From Leptolyngbya ohadii IS1 (GTDB lineage: Bacteria > Cyanobacteriota > Cyanobacteriia > Elainellales > Elainellaceae), in the NCBI RefSeq assembly GCF_002215035.1, contig NZ_NKFP01000006.1, forward strand, positions 3,997,080-4,061,079: a stretch of 64,000 nt of DNA, given 5' to 3'. Positions within the stretch are counted from its first letter, which is position 1; every line of letters begins with the position of its first letter. Below are positions 8,415 to 16,355 of this stretch, piece by piece. A model generated the notes under the pieces. That model saw nothing but the letters and a program-made list of their open reading frames with translations. It did not search any database and was not told the DNA's origin. Made by a program: the position numbers and the translations under genes.

Positions 8415-9404
8415 ATGAAAATCAATTTTCAGGTCGTGTCGCTGCGGTTTGTAGCATTGGCACTCAGCGGACTGCTGGGAATTTTGGTGCTCGGCGGCAT
8501 TGAGGCGATCGCCAGAGTCGGGTTTGCCAATAGTCAGATTTCCGGTCGTGCCGTCTTAGTGGAAGCTGCCGATGCGGGAAGCTCTGAGGCAACCATCAGC
8601 GCAGACGCAGATCAAAACAATCCCTGGGCATCCTGGCGCATCATGCCCCAATCCGCAAATCCTGCCCCCGCTGCCGTTCCGACTGTCCCTGCGGCTCCTG
8701 CGCGTCCTTCGAGTCGCGACACCAAACCTGCCGATCGCTCTACACAGCCACCTTCGGGAAATCGCCCCAGCCCGTCTCCTACCCCTGCCCCCACGACTCC
8801 CGCAGCCCGCCCTGCCACCCGCTATCAGCCCCGCGAACAGGTTGCCCTGGCAAATGCGACGAACTATGGCGATCGCGTCGCTCGCGATGTGTATGGTAAT
8901 CCGGTGAATAATGCGCCGATTATTGTGCTGCACGAAACGGTGGGATCAGCCGATAGCGCCATTCAGCTTTTCCGCACTGCCCACAGAGACGAGTCAATGC
9001 AGGCAAGCTACCACAGCATCATTCGCGAGGATGGCACCGTCGTTTATGTTGTCTCGCCGGAGAAGCGGGCATTTGGTGCCGGAAATTCGGTCTTCAATGG
9101 TTCCAACGGTCCCGAAGCGGTGAAAACCCATCGTCTCTTCCCGCCCTCGGTGAATAACTTCGCCTACCATATTTCCCTGGAAACCCCAATCGACGGAGAG
9201 GATAACCAGTCCACCCACAGCGGCTACACCGATCGCCAATACCAATCCCTCGCCTGGCTGATCGCCCGCACCGGAGTCCCCGTGGAACGCATTACGACGC
9301 ATCAGGCAGTCGATCGCTCCCAGTCCCGCATGGACCCACGCAGCTTCGATCGCAATAAGTTTTTGCGGCTGCTCGCCCAGTACCAGGCGCAATCGGACGG
9401 GTAA
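8415..9404 (+). CDS. N-acetylmuramoyl-L-alanine amidase (Amidase_2 / AmpD-like)
   Basis: 329 residues from MKINFQVV; the frame extends 18 codons further upstream but without a plausible leader. One hydrophobic segment near the N-terminus (about 10-32) acts as a signal or anchor, followed by a Pro/Ala/Thr-rich linker to about residue 135. The Amidase_2 domain then shows the zinc ligands: the His in VLHET, and the His and Asp of ITTHQAVDRSQSRMDP; YHSII is also present. It should cleave the stem peptide from murein in the periplasm, for recycling or cell separation. The long linker would let the domain span the periplasm. Confidence 0.9.
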   Translation: MKINFQVVSLRFVALALSGLLGILVLGGIEAIARVGFANSQISGRAVLVEAADAGSSEATISADADQNNPWASWRIMPQSANPAPAAVPTVPAAPARPSSRDTKPADRSTQPPSGNRPSPSPTPAPTTPAARPATRYQPREQVALANATNYGDRVARDVYGNPVNNAPIIVLHETVGSADSAIQLFRTAHRDESMQASYHSIIREDGTVVYVVSPEKRAFGAGNSVFNGSNGPEAVKTHRLFPPSVNNFAYHISLETPIDGEDNQSTHSGYTDRQYQSLAWLIARTGVPVERITTHQAVDRSQSRMDPRSFDRNKFLRLLAQYQAQSDG

Positions 9405-9466
9405 ACAAAAACAATCGGCAGGCAATCCTCAGACCACCCACCGACTTCATCCACTCATCTACTCAT

Positions 9467-10741
9467 TTATCCCAACTTCTCCATCGCCTTCGCCACAGCT
9501 CCGATCGCCTGCTTCACCTCTTCCTCAGACACGATCAGCGGCGGCACAAATCGCACGACTTTTGGACCTGCCGGAACGAGGAGTAAACCTTCTGCGATCG
9601 CCGCATTCACGATTTGGGGCGCAGTCAGTTCGACATCGGGATTAATCACCAGACCGTTAATTAAGCCCCAGCCGCGCACTTCGCTGATCAGATTCGGGTA
9701 TTGGGAAGCGATCGCCTGAAGTCCGGCTCTAAGCTGCTCTCCCCGTGCCTGAACCTGAGCCAACAGATTTTCCTGCTCCAGGGTGCGACAGACCGCCAAG
9801 GCAACGCCACAGGCAAAGGGATTGCCGCCAAAGGTACTGGCATGATCTCCGGGCTGGAAGACATCGCAGAAGGATTTGCACAGCATCGCGCCGATCGGAA
9901 TGCCGCCGCCCAGTCCTTTTGCAGAAGTGAAGATATCTGGCTCAATGCCCAGATTCTCGTAGCCCCAGTATTTGCCCGTGCGCCCCATGCCCACCTGCAC
10001 TTCGTCGAGGATGAGCAGAATGCCTTTCTCGTCGCAGATCTCGCGGATACGCTGGAAGTATGCCGCCTCACCTGGACGCACGCCGCCCTCACCCTGCAAC
10101 GCCTCCAGCATGATTGCTGCTACCTGCGCTTCGGATTGATCCAGCAGAGCGATCGCCTCTTCCAGAGCAGTAATGTCGTTGTAGGGAACGTAGTAAAACC
10201 CCGGCATCAGAGGGTCAAAGTTCTTTTGGTATTTCGGCTGTCCCGTCGCGGTAATGGTGGCGAGGGTACGACCGTGGAAGCTGGCATGAGCCGTGAGAAT
10301 AATCGGATTCTGGATACCGCGTACCGTGTGGGCATATTTGCGGGCGAGCTTGATGGCTCCCTCATTTGCCTCTGCGCCAGAGTTACAGAAAAACACGCGA
10401 TCGGCACAGGAATGCTCGACCAGCCAGTTTGCCAGCTCTCCCTGTTCGGGAATGTAGTACAGGTTAGAAACGTGGTGCAGCTTTTGGATCTGCTGCGTAA
10501 CCGCATTCACCATTGCGGGGTGAGCGTGTCCCAGCGTACAGGTGGCAATTCCCGCTACAAAATCCAGGTACTCGCGTCCTTCGCTATCCCACACCCGGCA
10601 GCCTGCTCCTCGCTCCAGCGTCAGCGGAAACCGCGCATAGGTCGTCATCACATAGCGATCGAAAGTTGCCGGATCTGCCGCATTAGAATTGGCGATCGCA
10701 TCAGCAGTCAGATTGGGCATCAGGGCGAGGTCTGGACTCAC
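9467..10741 (-). CDS. argD: Acetylornithine aminotransferase
   Basis: 424 residues from a GTG start preceded by AAGGAG six bases upstream. Longer in-frame extensions lack a ribosome site, and a Met seven codons later is an alternative. Class III aminotransferase features are present: FCNSGAEANEGAIKLARK, FHGRTLATITATGQ, LILDEVQVGMGRTGK, and the PLP Lys in TSAKGLGGGIPIGA. It converts N-acetylglutamate semialdehyde to N-acetylornithine in arginine synthesis, and in some organisms also serves the lysine pathway. It is transcribed away from the neighbouring class I aminotransferase. Confidence 0.95.
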   Translation of the reverse strand: MSPDLALMPNLTADAIANSNAADPATFDRYVMTTYARFPLTLERGAGCRVWDSEGREYLDFVAGIATCTLGHAHPAMVNAVTQQIQKLHHVSNLYYIPEQGELANWLVEHSCADRVFFCNSGAEANEGAIKLARKYAHTVRGIQNPIILTAHASFHGRTLATITATGQPKYQKNFDPLMPGFYYVPYNDITALEEAIALLDQSEAQVAAIMLEALQGEGGVRPGEAAYFQRIREICDEKGILLILDEVQVGMGRTGKYWGYENLGIEPDIFTSAKGLGGGIPIGAMLCKSFCDVFQPGDHASTFGGNPFACGVALAVCRTLEQENLLAQVQARGEQLRAGLQAIASQYPNLISEVRGWGLINGLVINPDVELTAPQIVNAAIAEGLLLVPAGPKVVRFVPPLIVSEEEVKQAIGAVAKAMEKLG

Positions 10742-11051
10742 GGATTGCTCCTTGCGGGTATAACGTTTGGATGGACAGTAGAAAAGCAGATGGTGGGAAG
10801 TTTCAAGCATCGCACAGATTTCTAGACCTGCAAGCATTCTTCGAGATGCAAGCTACGATCGCTGAATTTCCCCGTCTCAAGTTTTTGATCTTAAGCCACA
10901 TTTTTTGGGAAGACCACCGACGATCGATTCTTTTTAGCCGATCGCTGACATTCCCCCATCCACTCCCTACTCCCCACTCCCCAAAAAAATCACGCTACAG
11001 TCAAAAAGACGCACGACCGCTTCTCGTAGCCGCCTTCGGCGGACGCCCCCC
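10742..11051. other. Divergent promoter region with a hairpin before the aminotransferase start
   Basis: 310 bp between argD and a class I aminotransferase. It contains a C-rich low-complexity run (about 10952-10984) and a short GCCGCCTTCGGCGGAC stem-loop (11029-11043) ending eight bases before the ATG of the right-hand gene. The stem-loop belongs to a dispersed word also present near 46882-46902. It could hinder ribosome access, but that is conjecture. No gene is seen. Confidence 0.45.
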
Positions 11052-12221
11052 ATGAACACAGAATCCTTGCGAATGCAGGCAGTCCAGTCTCCGGTGATTC
11101 CGATCGTTGGAGATTTAATTCGCAGCAATCCCGGTACGATTCCGCTGGGGCAGGGCATTGTGTTCTATCCACCACCTCCGCAGGCGATCGAGCGAATCAG
11201 CGAATTTTTAGCCAATCCCAACAACCACCGCTATCAGTCCATTGAAGGCATTCCGCCACTGCTGGAAACGATCGTCCACAAGCTGAAAACTGATAACGGC
11301 ATTGAAATCTCCGACGCAAATCGGATCGTTGTCACCGTGGGCAGCAATATGGGTTTCGTCAATGCGCTGCTGGCGATCGCAGACTCCGGCGATGAGGTGA
11401 TTCTGCAAACGCCCTTCTATTTCAATCACGAGATGGCGATCCAGATGGCAAACTGCGTTGCCGTACCTGTCCCTACGGATGCCAATTATCAGATTGATCT
11501 CGATCGTCTCAAAGCCGCGATTACGCCCAAGACGAAGGCGATCGTCACCATCTCGCCCAATAACCCCACCGGAGTCGTATATTCTGAAACCGTTCTGCGT
11601 CAGGTAAACGCCCTGTGCCGAGAAAAGGGAATTTATCACATCACCGACGAGGCATATGAGTATTTCACCTACGATGATGCCGCCCACTTCTCCCCTGGCT
11701 CAATCCCCGACAGCGAATCCTACACCATCTCCCTATTTAGCCTCTCCAAGTCCTACGGCTTCGCAAGCTGGCGCATTGGCTATATGGTCATTCCCGCCCA
11801 CCTCTACACCGCAGTCAAAAAAATCCAGGACACGATCGCCATTTGTGCCCCAGTGATCTCTCAATACGCGGCGTGGGGAGCCATGCAGGTGGGCGCAGAT
11901 TACTGTCGGCAGCAGCGTCAAACGATCGCCCAGGTGAGAGAACTCTGCCTCAAGGAGCTATCGACGATTGCGGATATTTGCACTGTCCCTGACGCAAAGG
12001 GAGCTTTCTACTTCCTGCTCAAACTCCATACCAACCTGGATTCTATGACTGCCGTAGAGCGACTGATTCGCAGCTACAAGGTGGCAGCATTACCGGGGAC
12101 TGCCTTTGGTCTGACCGATGGCTGCTATTTGCGCGTAGGCTATGGGGCACTTCAGCCGGAGACGACGATCGAGGGGATGCAGCGGTTGGTGCGGGGAATT
12201 GGGGAGTTGGTGGGGGAGTAG
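11052..12221 (+). CDS. PLP-dependent class I/II aminotransferase
   Basis: 389 residues, typical of aspartate-aminotransferase-fold enzymes. The substrate loop LGQGIVFYPPPPQA is near the N-terminus, followed by GSNMGFVNALLAI, the SPNNPTGVVY motif, the ITDEAYEYF motif, and the PLP Lys in SLSKSYGFASWRIGY. A C-terminal LRVGYG supplies the carboxylate-binding Arg. The exact amino-acid substrate is not evident; the family covers aspartate, aromatic and related donors. It is a single gene, followed by the scrambled locus on the opposite strand. Confidence 0.88.
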   Translation: MNTESLRMQAVQSPVIPIVGDLIRSNPGTIPLGQGIVFYPPPPQAIERISEFLANPNNHRYQSIEGIPPLLETIVHKLKTDNGIEISDANRIVVTVGSNMGFVNALLAIADSGDEVILQTPFYFNHEMAIQMANCVAVPVPTDANYQIDLDRLKAAITPKTKAIVTISPNNPTGVVYSETVLRQVNALCREKGIYHITDEAYEYFTYDDAAHFSPGSIPDSESYTISLFSLSKSYGFASWRIGYMVIPAHLYTAVKKIQDTIAICAPVISQYAAWGAMQVGADYCRQQRQTIAQVRELCLKELSTIADICTVPDAKGAFYFLLKLHTNLDSMTAVERLIRSYKVAALPGTAFGLTDGCYLRVGYGALQPETTIEGMQRLVRGIGELVGE

Positions 12222-12245
12222 GGAGTGGGGAGTAGGGAAGAGGAG

Positions 12246-12968
12246 CTAGAGGTTGAGGTTGAGGATAAATTCGGTGTTGGGGGCTTCGGCGATCGTTCTT
12301 TCGAGTGGCTCTGTTGCGGCTTGGGTGGGGGCGATTGGGGAGAAGGCGGAAGCGGGTTGCTGGGAAAGCAGCTGAGATTCGCCGGGAGAGGTGGGGGGAG
12401 TCTGGGCGATTTGGATTTGCTGCGGGTTGGCAAGGATGGCTCGATCGATCGCTGCCATGCGTCTTGCCTGGTCTTGAGTGATGCGCTCCTCGGTGTTGCC
12501 TAAACCCGGTGCATCCCATCGCTGCGTCTTCGGGTTGATGAACGATCGCACTCTGGCTGAAAGGACGGCATCGGCTTCGGGTTTGCCTTCGGCTTTTGCC
12601 ACAGCCAACCAATCGACATAGCCCTGTTCGCCCAGCGCTGCCATCGGTGCCTGGTTTGCCAGGTCAATCCCGTTCAGCTTTTCGGTGACGGTGAGGGTGA
12701 GTCCTTTGTCGATCGCCTTTTGCAGGATTTGGTCAGCCTGTTTGCGAAGGCGGGCAAGCTGCTTGGCATCGGCATCTTCAGGAGAGAGGGCGGCGTGTTG
12801 GTAGGAGAAGGAGCCTAAGTTCCACACCCCATTGCCGGGGTCAGTGTGACCATAGTAGGCAGGGTTGCGATCGCCATTGGGAGAGCGAGTGCCTTCGGCA
12901 GCACCAACGGCTTTGGCGACGAGGGAGTTTTCGTTGCCAGTGAAGAGGGCATCGAGGGAAGTGGGAGC
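12246..12968 (-). pseudogene. Gene A copy 1: C-terminal part of a secreted cyanobacterial protein, 5' truncated
   Basis: The frame encodes the longest surviving stretch of 'gene A': SLDALFTGNENSLVAKAVG, a NPAYYGHTDPGNGVWNLG core, a helical region, VDWLAVAKAEG, then a Gln/Pro/Ser-rich tail ending EFILNLNL. The signal peptide (MKHLTYLLFW...) is not joined to it; instead the frame continues upstream into a GC-rich insert and a second copy of its own DAPGLGNTEERITQDQAR segment. I know of no assigned function; the secretion signal on other copies suggests the periplasm. Either the intact gene has been destroyed or the region is misassembled. Confidence 0.55.
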
Positions 12969-13001
12969 CGACGGGAGCCTCAGTCGCGGGGGCGGGCAGG
13001 G

Positions 13002-13054
13002 GCAGGGTGGTGGGCCCCTCCGGGTTGGCCCGCCCCGGAGGATCCCCACCCTGC
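13002..13054. repeat. GC-rich imperfect hairpin in the scrambled locus
   Basis: GCAGGGTGG at the left pairs with CCCACCCTGC at the right, and CCCCTCCGGG pairs with CCCCGGAGG nearer the centre. This 53-bp element separates the truncated gene A copy from the duplicated C-terminal segment and has no counterpart in other gene A copies. Confidence 0.6.
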
Positions 13055-13128
13055 GTCTTGCCTGGTCTTGAGTGATGCGCTCCTCGGTGTTGCCTAAACC
13101 CGGTGCATCCCATCGCTGCGTCTTCGGG
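13053..13128 (-). repeat. Direct duplicate of a gene A segment (copy of 12460-12533)
   Basis: About 74 bp encoding the TQRWDAPGLGNTEERITQDQAR part of gene A occurs twice in the same orientation, at 12460-12533 and here. Its upstream edge fuses to gene B at a shared CGAAGAC word. Confidence 0.75.
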
Positions 13129-13240
13129 GCGTTCGGTGAAGCGATCGAGGGGAACCCCACGACGGACATCCATCACCAGGGCAGCCAGTCCGACGACCAT
13201 GCCTGCAATCAGCATTGCCTGCGCGCCAACGGGAGAAGCG
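13117..13240 (-). pseudogene. Gene B fragment: N-terminal membrane segment, duplicate of 14845-14968
   Basis: Encodes QAMLIAGMVVGLAALVMDV and VPLDRFTERPED, identical to the N-terminal part of the intact gene B at 14583-14993. On one side it joins gene A C-terminal sequence at a shared GAAGCGGGTT word, on the other it joins gene A at CGAAGAC. It has no start or end of its own. Confidence 0.7.
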
Positions 13241-13276
13241 GGTTGCTGGGAAAGCAGCTGAGATTCGCCGGGAGAG

Positions 13277-13388
13277 GCGGGGGGGGGCTGGGGGGTTTTG
13301 GTTTGTTGCGGGTTGGCAAGGATGGCTCGATCGATCGAGCCACCCTTCCCACCCCCAAAAAAACCAAAACCCCCCAGCCCCCCCCCGC
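13277..13388. repeat. 112-bp near-perfect inverted repeat centred on GATCGATC
   Basis: The left arm runs from a G-tract through CTGGGGGGTTTTGG to GGCTCGATCGA, and the right arm is its reverse complement, ending in nine C residues. The centre (13332/13333) is a natural TCGATCGATCGA palindrome. The left arm is a mutated copy of the gene A 3' region (compare 12380-12450); the right arm looks like its fold-back copy. Middle positions of the arms differ. Confidence 0.75.
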
Positions 13389-13432
13389 TAGGCAGAAATT
13401 AAGCAGATCGATCGTGTGACCGTGGGCAAGCT

Positions 13433-13595
13433 TTAACGCTGAACGCGGAACTGATAGCCTGCGTATTCTTCGCCTTCGTACAGCACGACTAGCCAGGTTT
13501 GGCGATCGAAAGCGAGGGGATAGACGGCGCGTTCGGAAATGGTGAGGAACTGGGCGAGCTGTTCGCGGGAAATGATGACGTTGGCGTTTGCTTCC
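13433..13595 (-). pseudogene. Gene B fragment: C-terminal part with an internal deletion
   Basis: Encodes NVIISREQLAQFLTISER joined directly to AVYPLAFDRQTW and the native end FRVQR. Relative to intact gene B, the stretch between ISER and PSER is missing. Both sites share TCCGAACGC, so the deletion fits recombination or slippage between 9-bp direct repeats. It shares its stop context with the intact gene. Confidence 0.7.
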
Positions 13596-13935
13596 ATGAA
13601 ACACCTCACCTATCTCCTCTTCTGGCTCTCCGTCCTGACCCTCAGTTCTGCGGCTTACGCTGCCGATGTTTTCCTGCCTGCCACTTCCTCCCCCACTCCC
13701 CTGCTCCCCACTCCTCTACCTCTCCCACTTCCCTCGATGCCCTCTTCATCGGCAACGAAAACTCCCTCGTCGCCAAAGCCGTTGGTGCTGCCGAAGGCAC
13801 TCGCTCTCCCAATGGCGATCGCAACCCTGCCTACTATGGTCACACTGACCCTGGTAATGGGGTGTGGAACTTAGGCTCCTTCTCCTACCAACACGCCGCC
13901 CTCTCTCCTGAAGATGCCGATGCCAAGCAGCTTGC
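13596..13935 (+). pseudogene. Gene A fragment, inverted: signal peptide plus N-terminal domain, frameshifted
   Basis: The start MKHLTYLLFW...SSAAYAADVF is a clear signal peptide. A C-rich low-complexity stretch after it (about 13688-13735) puts the following SLDALFIGNENSLVAKAVG domain in another frame, so the ATG frame ends early at 13874. The copy is in the opposite orientation to the other gene A pieces. Its left edge meets antisense gene B at a shared GTTTGCTTCC word. Confidence 0.65.
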
Positions 13936-14072
13936 CCAGTTCCTCACCATTTCCGAACGCAACCGCAAAGCAAAGGTAGAACAGGTGCTGCAAACGCCCT
14001 ACTGTCTGCTGCCCAGTCTGGAGATTCGGGCAGGCACTCCCTCCGAACGCGCCGTCTATCCCCTCGCCGCGT
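13936..14072 (+). pseudogene. Gene B fragment, inverted, fused to gene A
   Basis: Encodes QFLTISERNRKAKVEQVLQ to PSERAVYPLA, from the middle of gene B, in frame after gene A residues ...DADAKQLA. The fusion lies in GCAGCTTGCCC, shared by both genes. One substitution (SERN for SERD) separates it from the intact copy. Confidence 0.7.
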
Positions 14073-14099
14073 CTTTGGGGTGTTGGGAGAGCGAGTGCC

Positions 14100-14479
14100 T
14101 TCGGCTTTTGCCACAGCCAACCAATCGACATAGCCCTGTTCGCCCAGCGCTGCCATCGGTGCCTGGTTTGCCAGGTCAATCCCGTTCAGCTTTTCGGTGA
14201 CGGTGAGGGTGAGTCCTTTGTCGATCGCCTTTTGCAGGATTTGGTCAGCCTGTTTGCGAAGGCGGGCAAGCTGCTTGGCATCGGCATCTTCAGGAGAGAG
14301 GGCGGCGTGTTGGTAGGAGAAGGAGCCTAAGTTCCACACCCCATTACCAGGGTCAGTGTGACCATAGTAGGCAGGGTTGTGGGGGAGGAAGTGGCAGGCA
14401 GGAAAACATCGGCAGCGTAAGCCGCAGAACTGAGGGTCAGGACGGAGAGCCAGAAGAGGAGATAGGTGAGGTGTTTCAT
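14100..14479 (-). pseudogene. Gene A copy 3: signal peptide joined out of frame to the middle domain
   Basis: Reading from 14479: an intact signal peptide (MKHLTYLLFW...AADVF), then a jump from ...TSSPT directly to the NPAYYGHTDPGNG region, which is read in the wrong frame and stops by about 14326. The correct frame resumes with WNLGSFSYQHAALS and runs to VDWLAVAKAEG near 14100, where it meets inverted gene B sequence. This is the likely native position of gene A, just downstream of gene B on the same strand. Confidence 0.65.
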
Positions 14480-14582
14480 GGAAGCAAACACGGCGGCGGA
14501 CAAGGGGGAGACAGAATGCTGATATCAGCCAGCAGCGCTAGACAGAAATTAAGCAGATCGATCGTGTGACCGTGGGCAAGCT

Positions 14583-14993
14583 TTAACGCTGAACGCGGAA
14601 CTGATAGCCTGCGTATTCTTCGCCTTCGTACAGCACGACTAGCCAGGTTTGGCGATCGAAAGCGAGGGGATAGACGGCGCGTTCGGAGGGAGTGCCCGCC
14701 CGAATCTCCAGACTGGGCAGCAGACAGTAGGGTGTTTGCAGCACCTGTTCTACCTTTGCTTTGCTGTCGCGTTCGGAAATGGTGAGGAACTGGGCAAGCT
14801 GCTCGCGGGAAATAATGACGTTGGCATTTGCTTCCCCCTGGCAGTCTTCGGGGCGTTCGGTGAAGCGATCGAGGGGAACCCCACGACGGACATCCATCAC
14901 CAGGGCAGCCAGTCCGACGACCATGCCTGCAATCAGCATTGCCTGCGCGCCAACGGGAGAAGCGGGTTTGGGGCGACTAGAGGACTTGATCAT
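14583..14993 (-). CDS. Gene B: small membrane-anchored cyanobacterial protein, intact copy
   Basis: 136 residues. Residues 16-34 (AQAMLIAGMVVGLAALVMD) form one membrane helix, followed by a short basic loop and a soluble domain, IISREQLAQFLTISERD to YQFRVQR, with alternating helix and strand character. I recognise no named domain. The start overlaps the end of a 31-codon membrane-peptide gene. Three partial copies of this gene lie in the scrambled DNA downstream, which makes this the only complete version. Confidence 0.7.
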   Translation of the reverse strand: MIKSSSRPKPASPVGAQAMLIAGMVVGLAALVMDVRRGVPLDRFTERPEDCQGEANANVIISREQLAQFLTISERDSKAKVEQVLQTPYCLLPSLEIRAGTPSERAVYPLAFDRQTWLVVLYEGEEYAGYQFRVQR

Positions 14994-15072
14994 TCTGGTT
15001 CTCCCATACCATCAGCACAAAGCAAGACAGGACAAAGACGAGCCATCCGGCTCCCATCAATACAAGACTCAT
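14977..15072 (-). CDS. 31-residue single-pass membrane peptide
   Basis: The start is set by GGAGG seven bases before the ATG. The product MSLVLMGAGWLVFVLSCF... is almost entirely one hydrophobic helix with a short polar tail (WENQNDQVL). It overlaps gene B by 17 bp, pointing to translational coupling. A longer frame upstream (to 15192) lacks a ribosome site. It could be a small partner of gene B; the function is unknown. Confidence 0.55.
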   Translation of the reverse strand: MSLVLMGAGWLVFVLSCFVLMVWENQNDQVL

Positions 15073-15149
15073 TTGCAGAACCTCCAGAGAATATAGGAAA
15101 TGGAAATTAGGTACTGAGGCAGTCTGTAGAGGGACTAAAAGTAAAGGGA

Positions 15150-16355
15150 CTAAAGCCTCCCGCCCATCAGCAAGCCAAACAAAATGACGCAAATGCGATA
15201 GCCCCAGAGAATGCCGGACTGCGGTGCGATCGTGGCTTTATACAGGGCGATCGCCGCCGGAAGGATGAGCAGAATCATCACGGGAACTGTGAGCAGGGGC
15301 AGGGCTTCCAGGAGCAAATTGAGGAGTAGCCGGGTTAGCACCGCACCCACGAGCAGCGTTAACGTTTCCTGTAGGGTGAATACGGGTTCAGTCGGGGCGA
15401 TCGCTTCAGGGCTGGAGGAAAGGCTGGCATCTGTGCAGTTTGAATCTGCGCGGCTTGAATCTATGTAATTTGGATCTGTGTGATTTGGATCTGTGTGATT
15501 TGGATCTGTGTGCTTTATGTGGTGCCGACGGGACGAACTGCGGCCGGGCGAACTGGCGAACAACCAGCGGCGGAGCCGTCTTAAGAGGGAGGGACGTTTG
15601 CGCGATCGCCGCACGGGAACTGCCTGTTGCGAAAGCTTATCGCTATAGTCGCGATGTCCTTGAATTTGACGCAGCAGTTGGGCAACTTCAGCAGCGGTTT
15701 CTTGAGCGCTGGGTGGAACTTGAATTCGCAGCGTTACAGATTCGGGGGAATTTAACGATCGCGGAATTCCTGGGTGAGAGCGCTCAGCCTGGGGACGAAT
15801 CATTGATGGCTCTAGCGGCAGGGAAAGTTCAACCGGACGGCGAGTGGCGCGTCTTTCCTGCTCAATTTGGGCAGCGATCGCCTGTGCCCGCTGAAATGCA
15901 GCTTCTCGCTCGCGGGAGAGCTGGTTAATCCGGTCTGCCTGTGCCTCTAGTTCTTTTAGCGGGTCACGAGTTGCAGGGCTTGAGGGTTTTGCAGCAGGAC
16001 TGCCCGATGGCTGGGACGAACGCTCAAGCGGGGGATTCGTTTGACCGGGAAAGCCGTTTTGCAGTGCCGTTTGAATAGCAGCCTGGAGATCGGGTAGCAG
16101 TTCGGGCGTTTGAGCCTGCAAGGATTCACTTCCCGGTGAGGGAAAGGGCTGTACGGCAGCCTGGAAAGATTTCGGACGGCGTGAGGGAGAAGGCTGTACT
16201 GCGATCGGTCGAGGACGACTCGGCGAAGAGGTGGGGACAGACCGCGATCGGACGGCAGGGTTAGGCGATCGGGCAAACGAGTGGTGATCGTCGGCGTGAA
16301 TTGATTCAAGAGCCGTGTGAATCGCTGTTTTTTCGTCAGTTTGCAGTTGGTTCAT
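15150..16355 (-). CDS. Membrane protein with long disordered N-terminus and degenerate 15-bp repeats
   Basis: 401 residues. Residues 1-130 are rich in Pro, Ser and Arg. A coiled-coil-like segment follows (about 133-168, KELEAQADRINQLSRERE), then a basic stretch (VRRSRKRPSLLRRLRRW), a pentapeptide-type repeat of the HTDPN kind, and three hydrophobic helices at the C-terminus (about 325-400). I recognise no family. The architecture suggests a membrane anchor with a cytoplasmic, possibly nucleic-acid-touching, basic arm. It is in the same orientation as genes A and B. Confidence 0.7.
   Translation of the reverse strand: MNQLQTDEKTAIHTALESIHADDHHSFARSPNPAVRSRSVPTSSPSRPRPIAVQPSPSRRPKSFQAAVQPFPSPGSESLQAQTPELLPDLQAAIQTALQNGFPGQTNPPLERSSQPSGSPAAKPSSPATRDPLKELEAQADRINQLSREREAAFQRAQAIAAQIEQERRATRRPVELSLPLEPSMIRPQAERSHPGIPRSLNSPESVTLRIQVPPSAQETAAEVAQLLRQIQGHRDYSDKLSQQAVPVRRSRKRPSLLRRLRRWLFASSPGRSSSRRHHIKHTDPNHTDPNHTDPNYIDSSRADSNCTDASLSSSPEAIAPTEPVFTLQETLTLLVGAVLTRLLLNLLLEALPLLTVPVMILLILPAAIALYKATIAPQSGILWGYRICVILFGLLMGGRL
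15431..15515. repeat. Degenerate 15-bp tandem repeat inside a coding region
   Basis: About five to six units of the form CTGTGTGATTTGGAT, exact at the right end and progressively diverged to the left. On the coding (minus) strand they give HTDPN, HTDPN, then YIDSS, RADSN and CTDAS, so the Asp at position 3 is kept while other positions drift. Confidence 0.75.

Noticed and set aside
9701-10825. 374-codon open frame antisense to argD
   Set aside because: No protein-like composition or family; it mirrors the argD codon pattern on the other strand.
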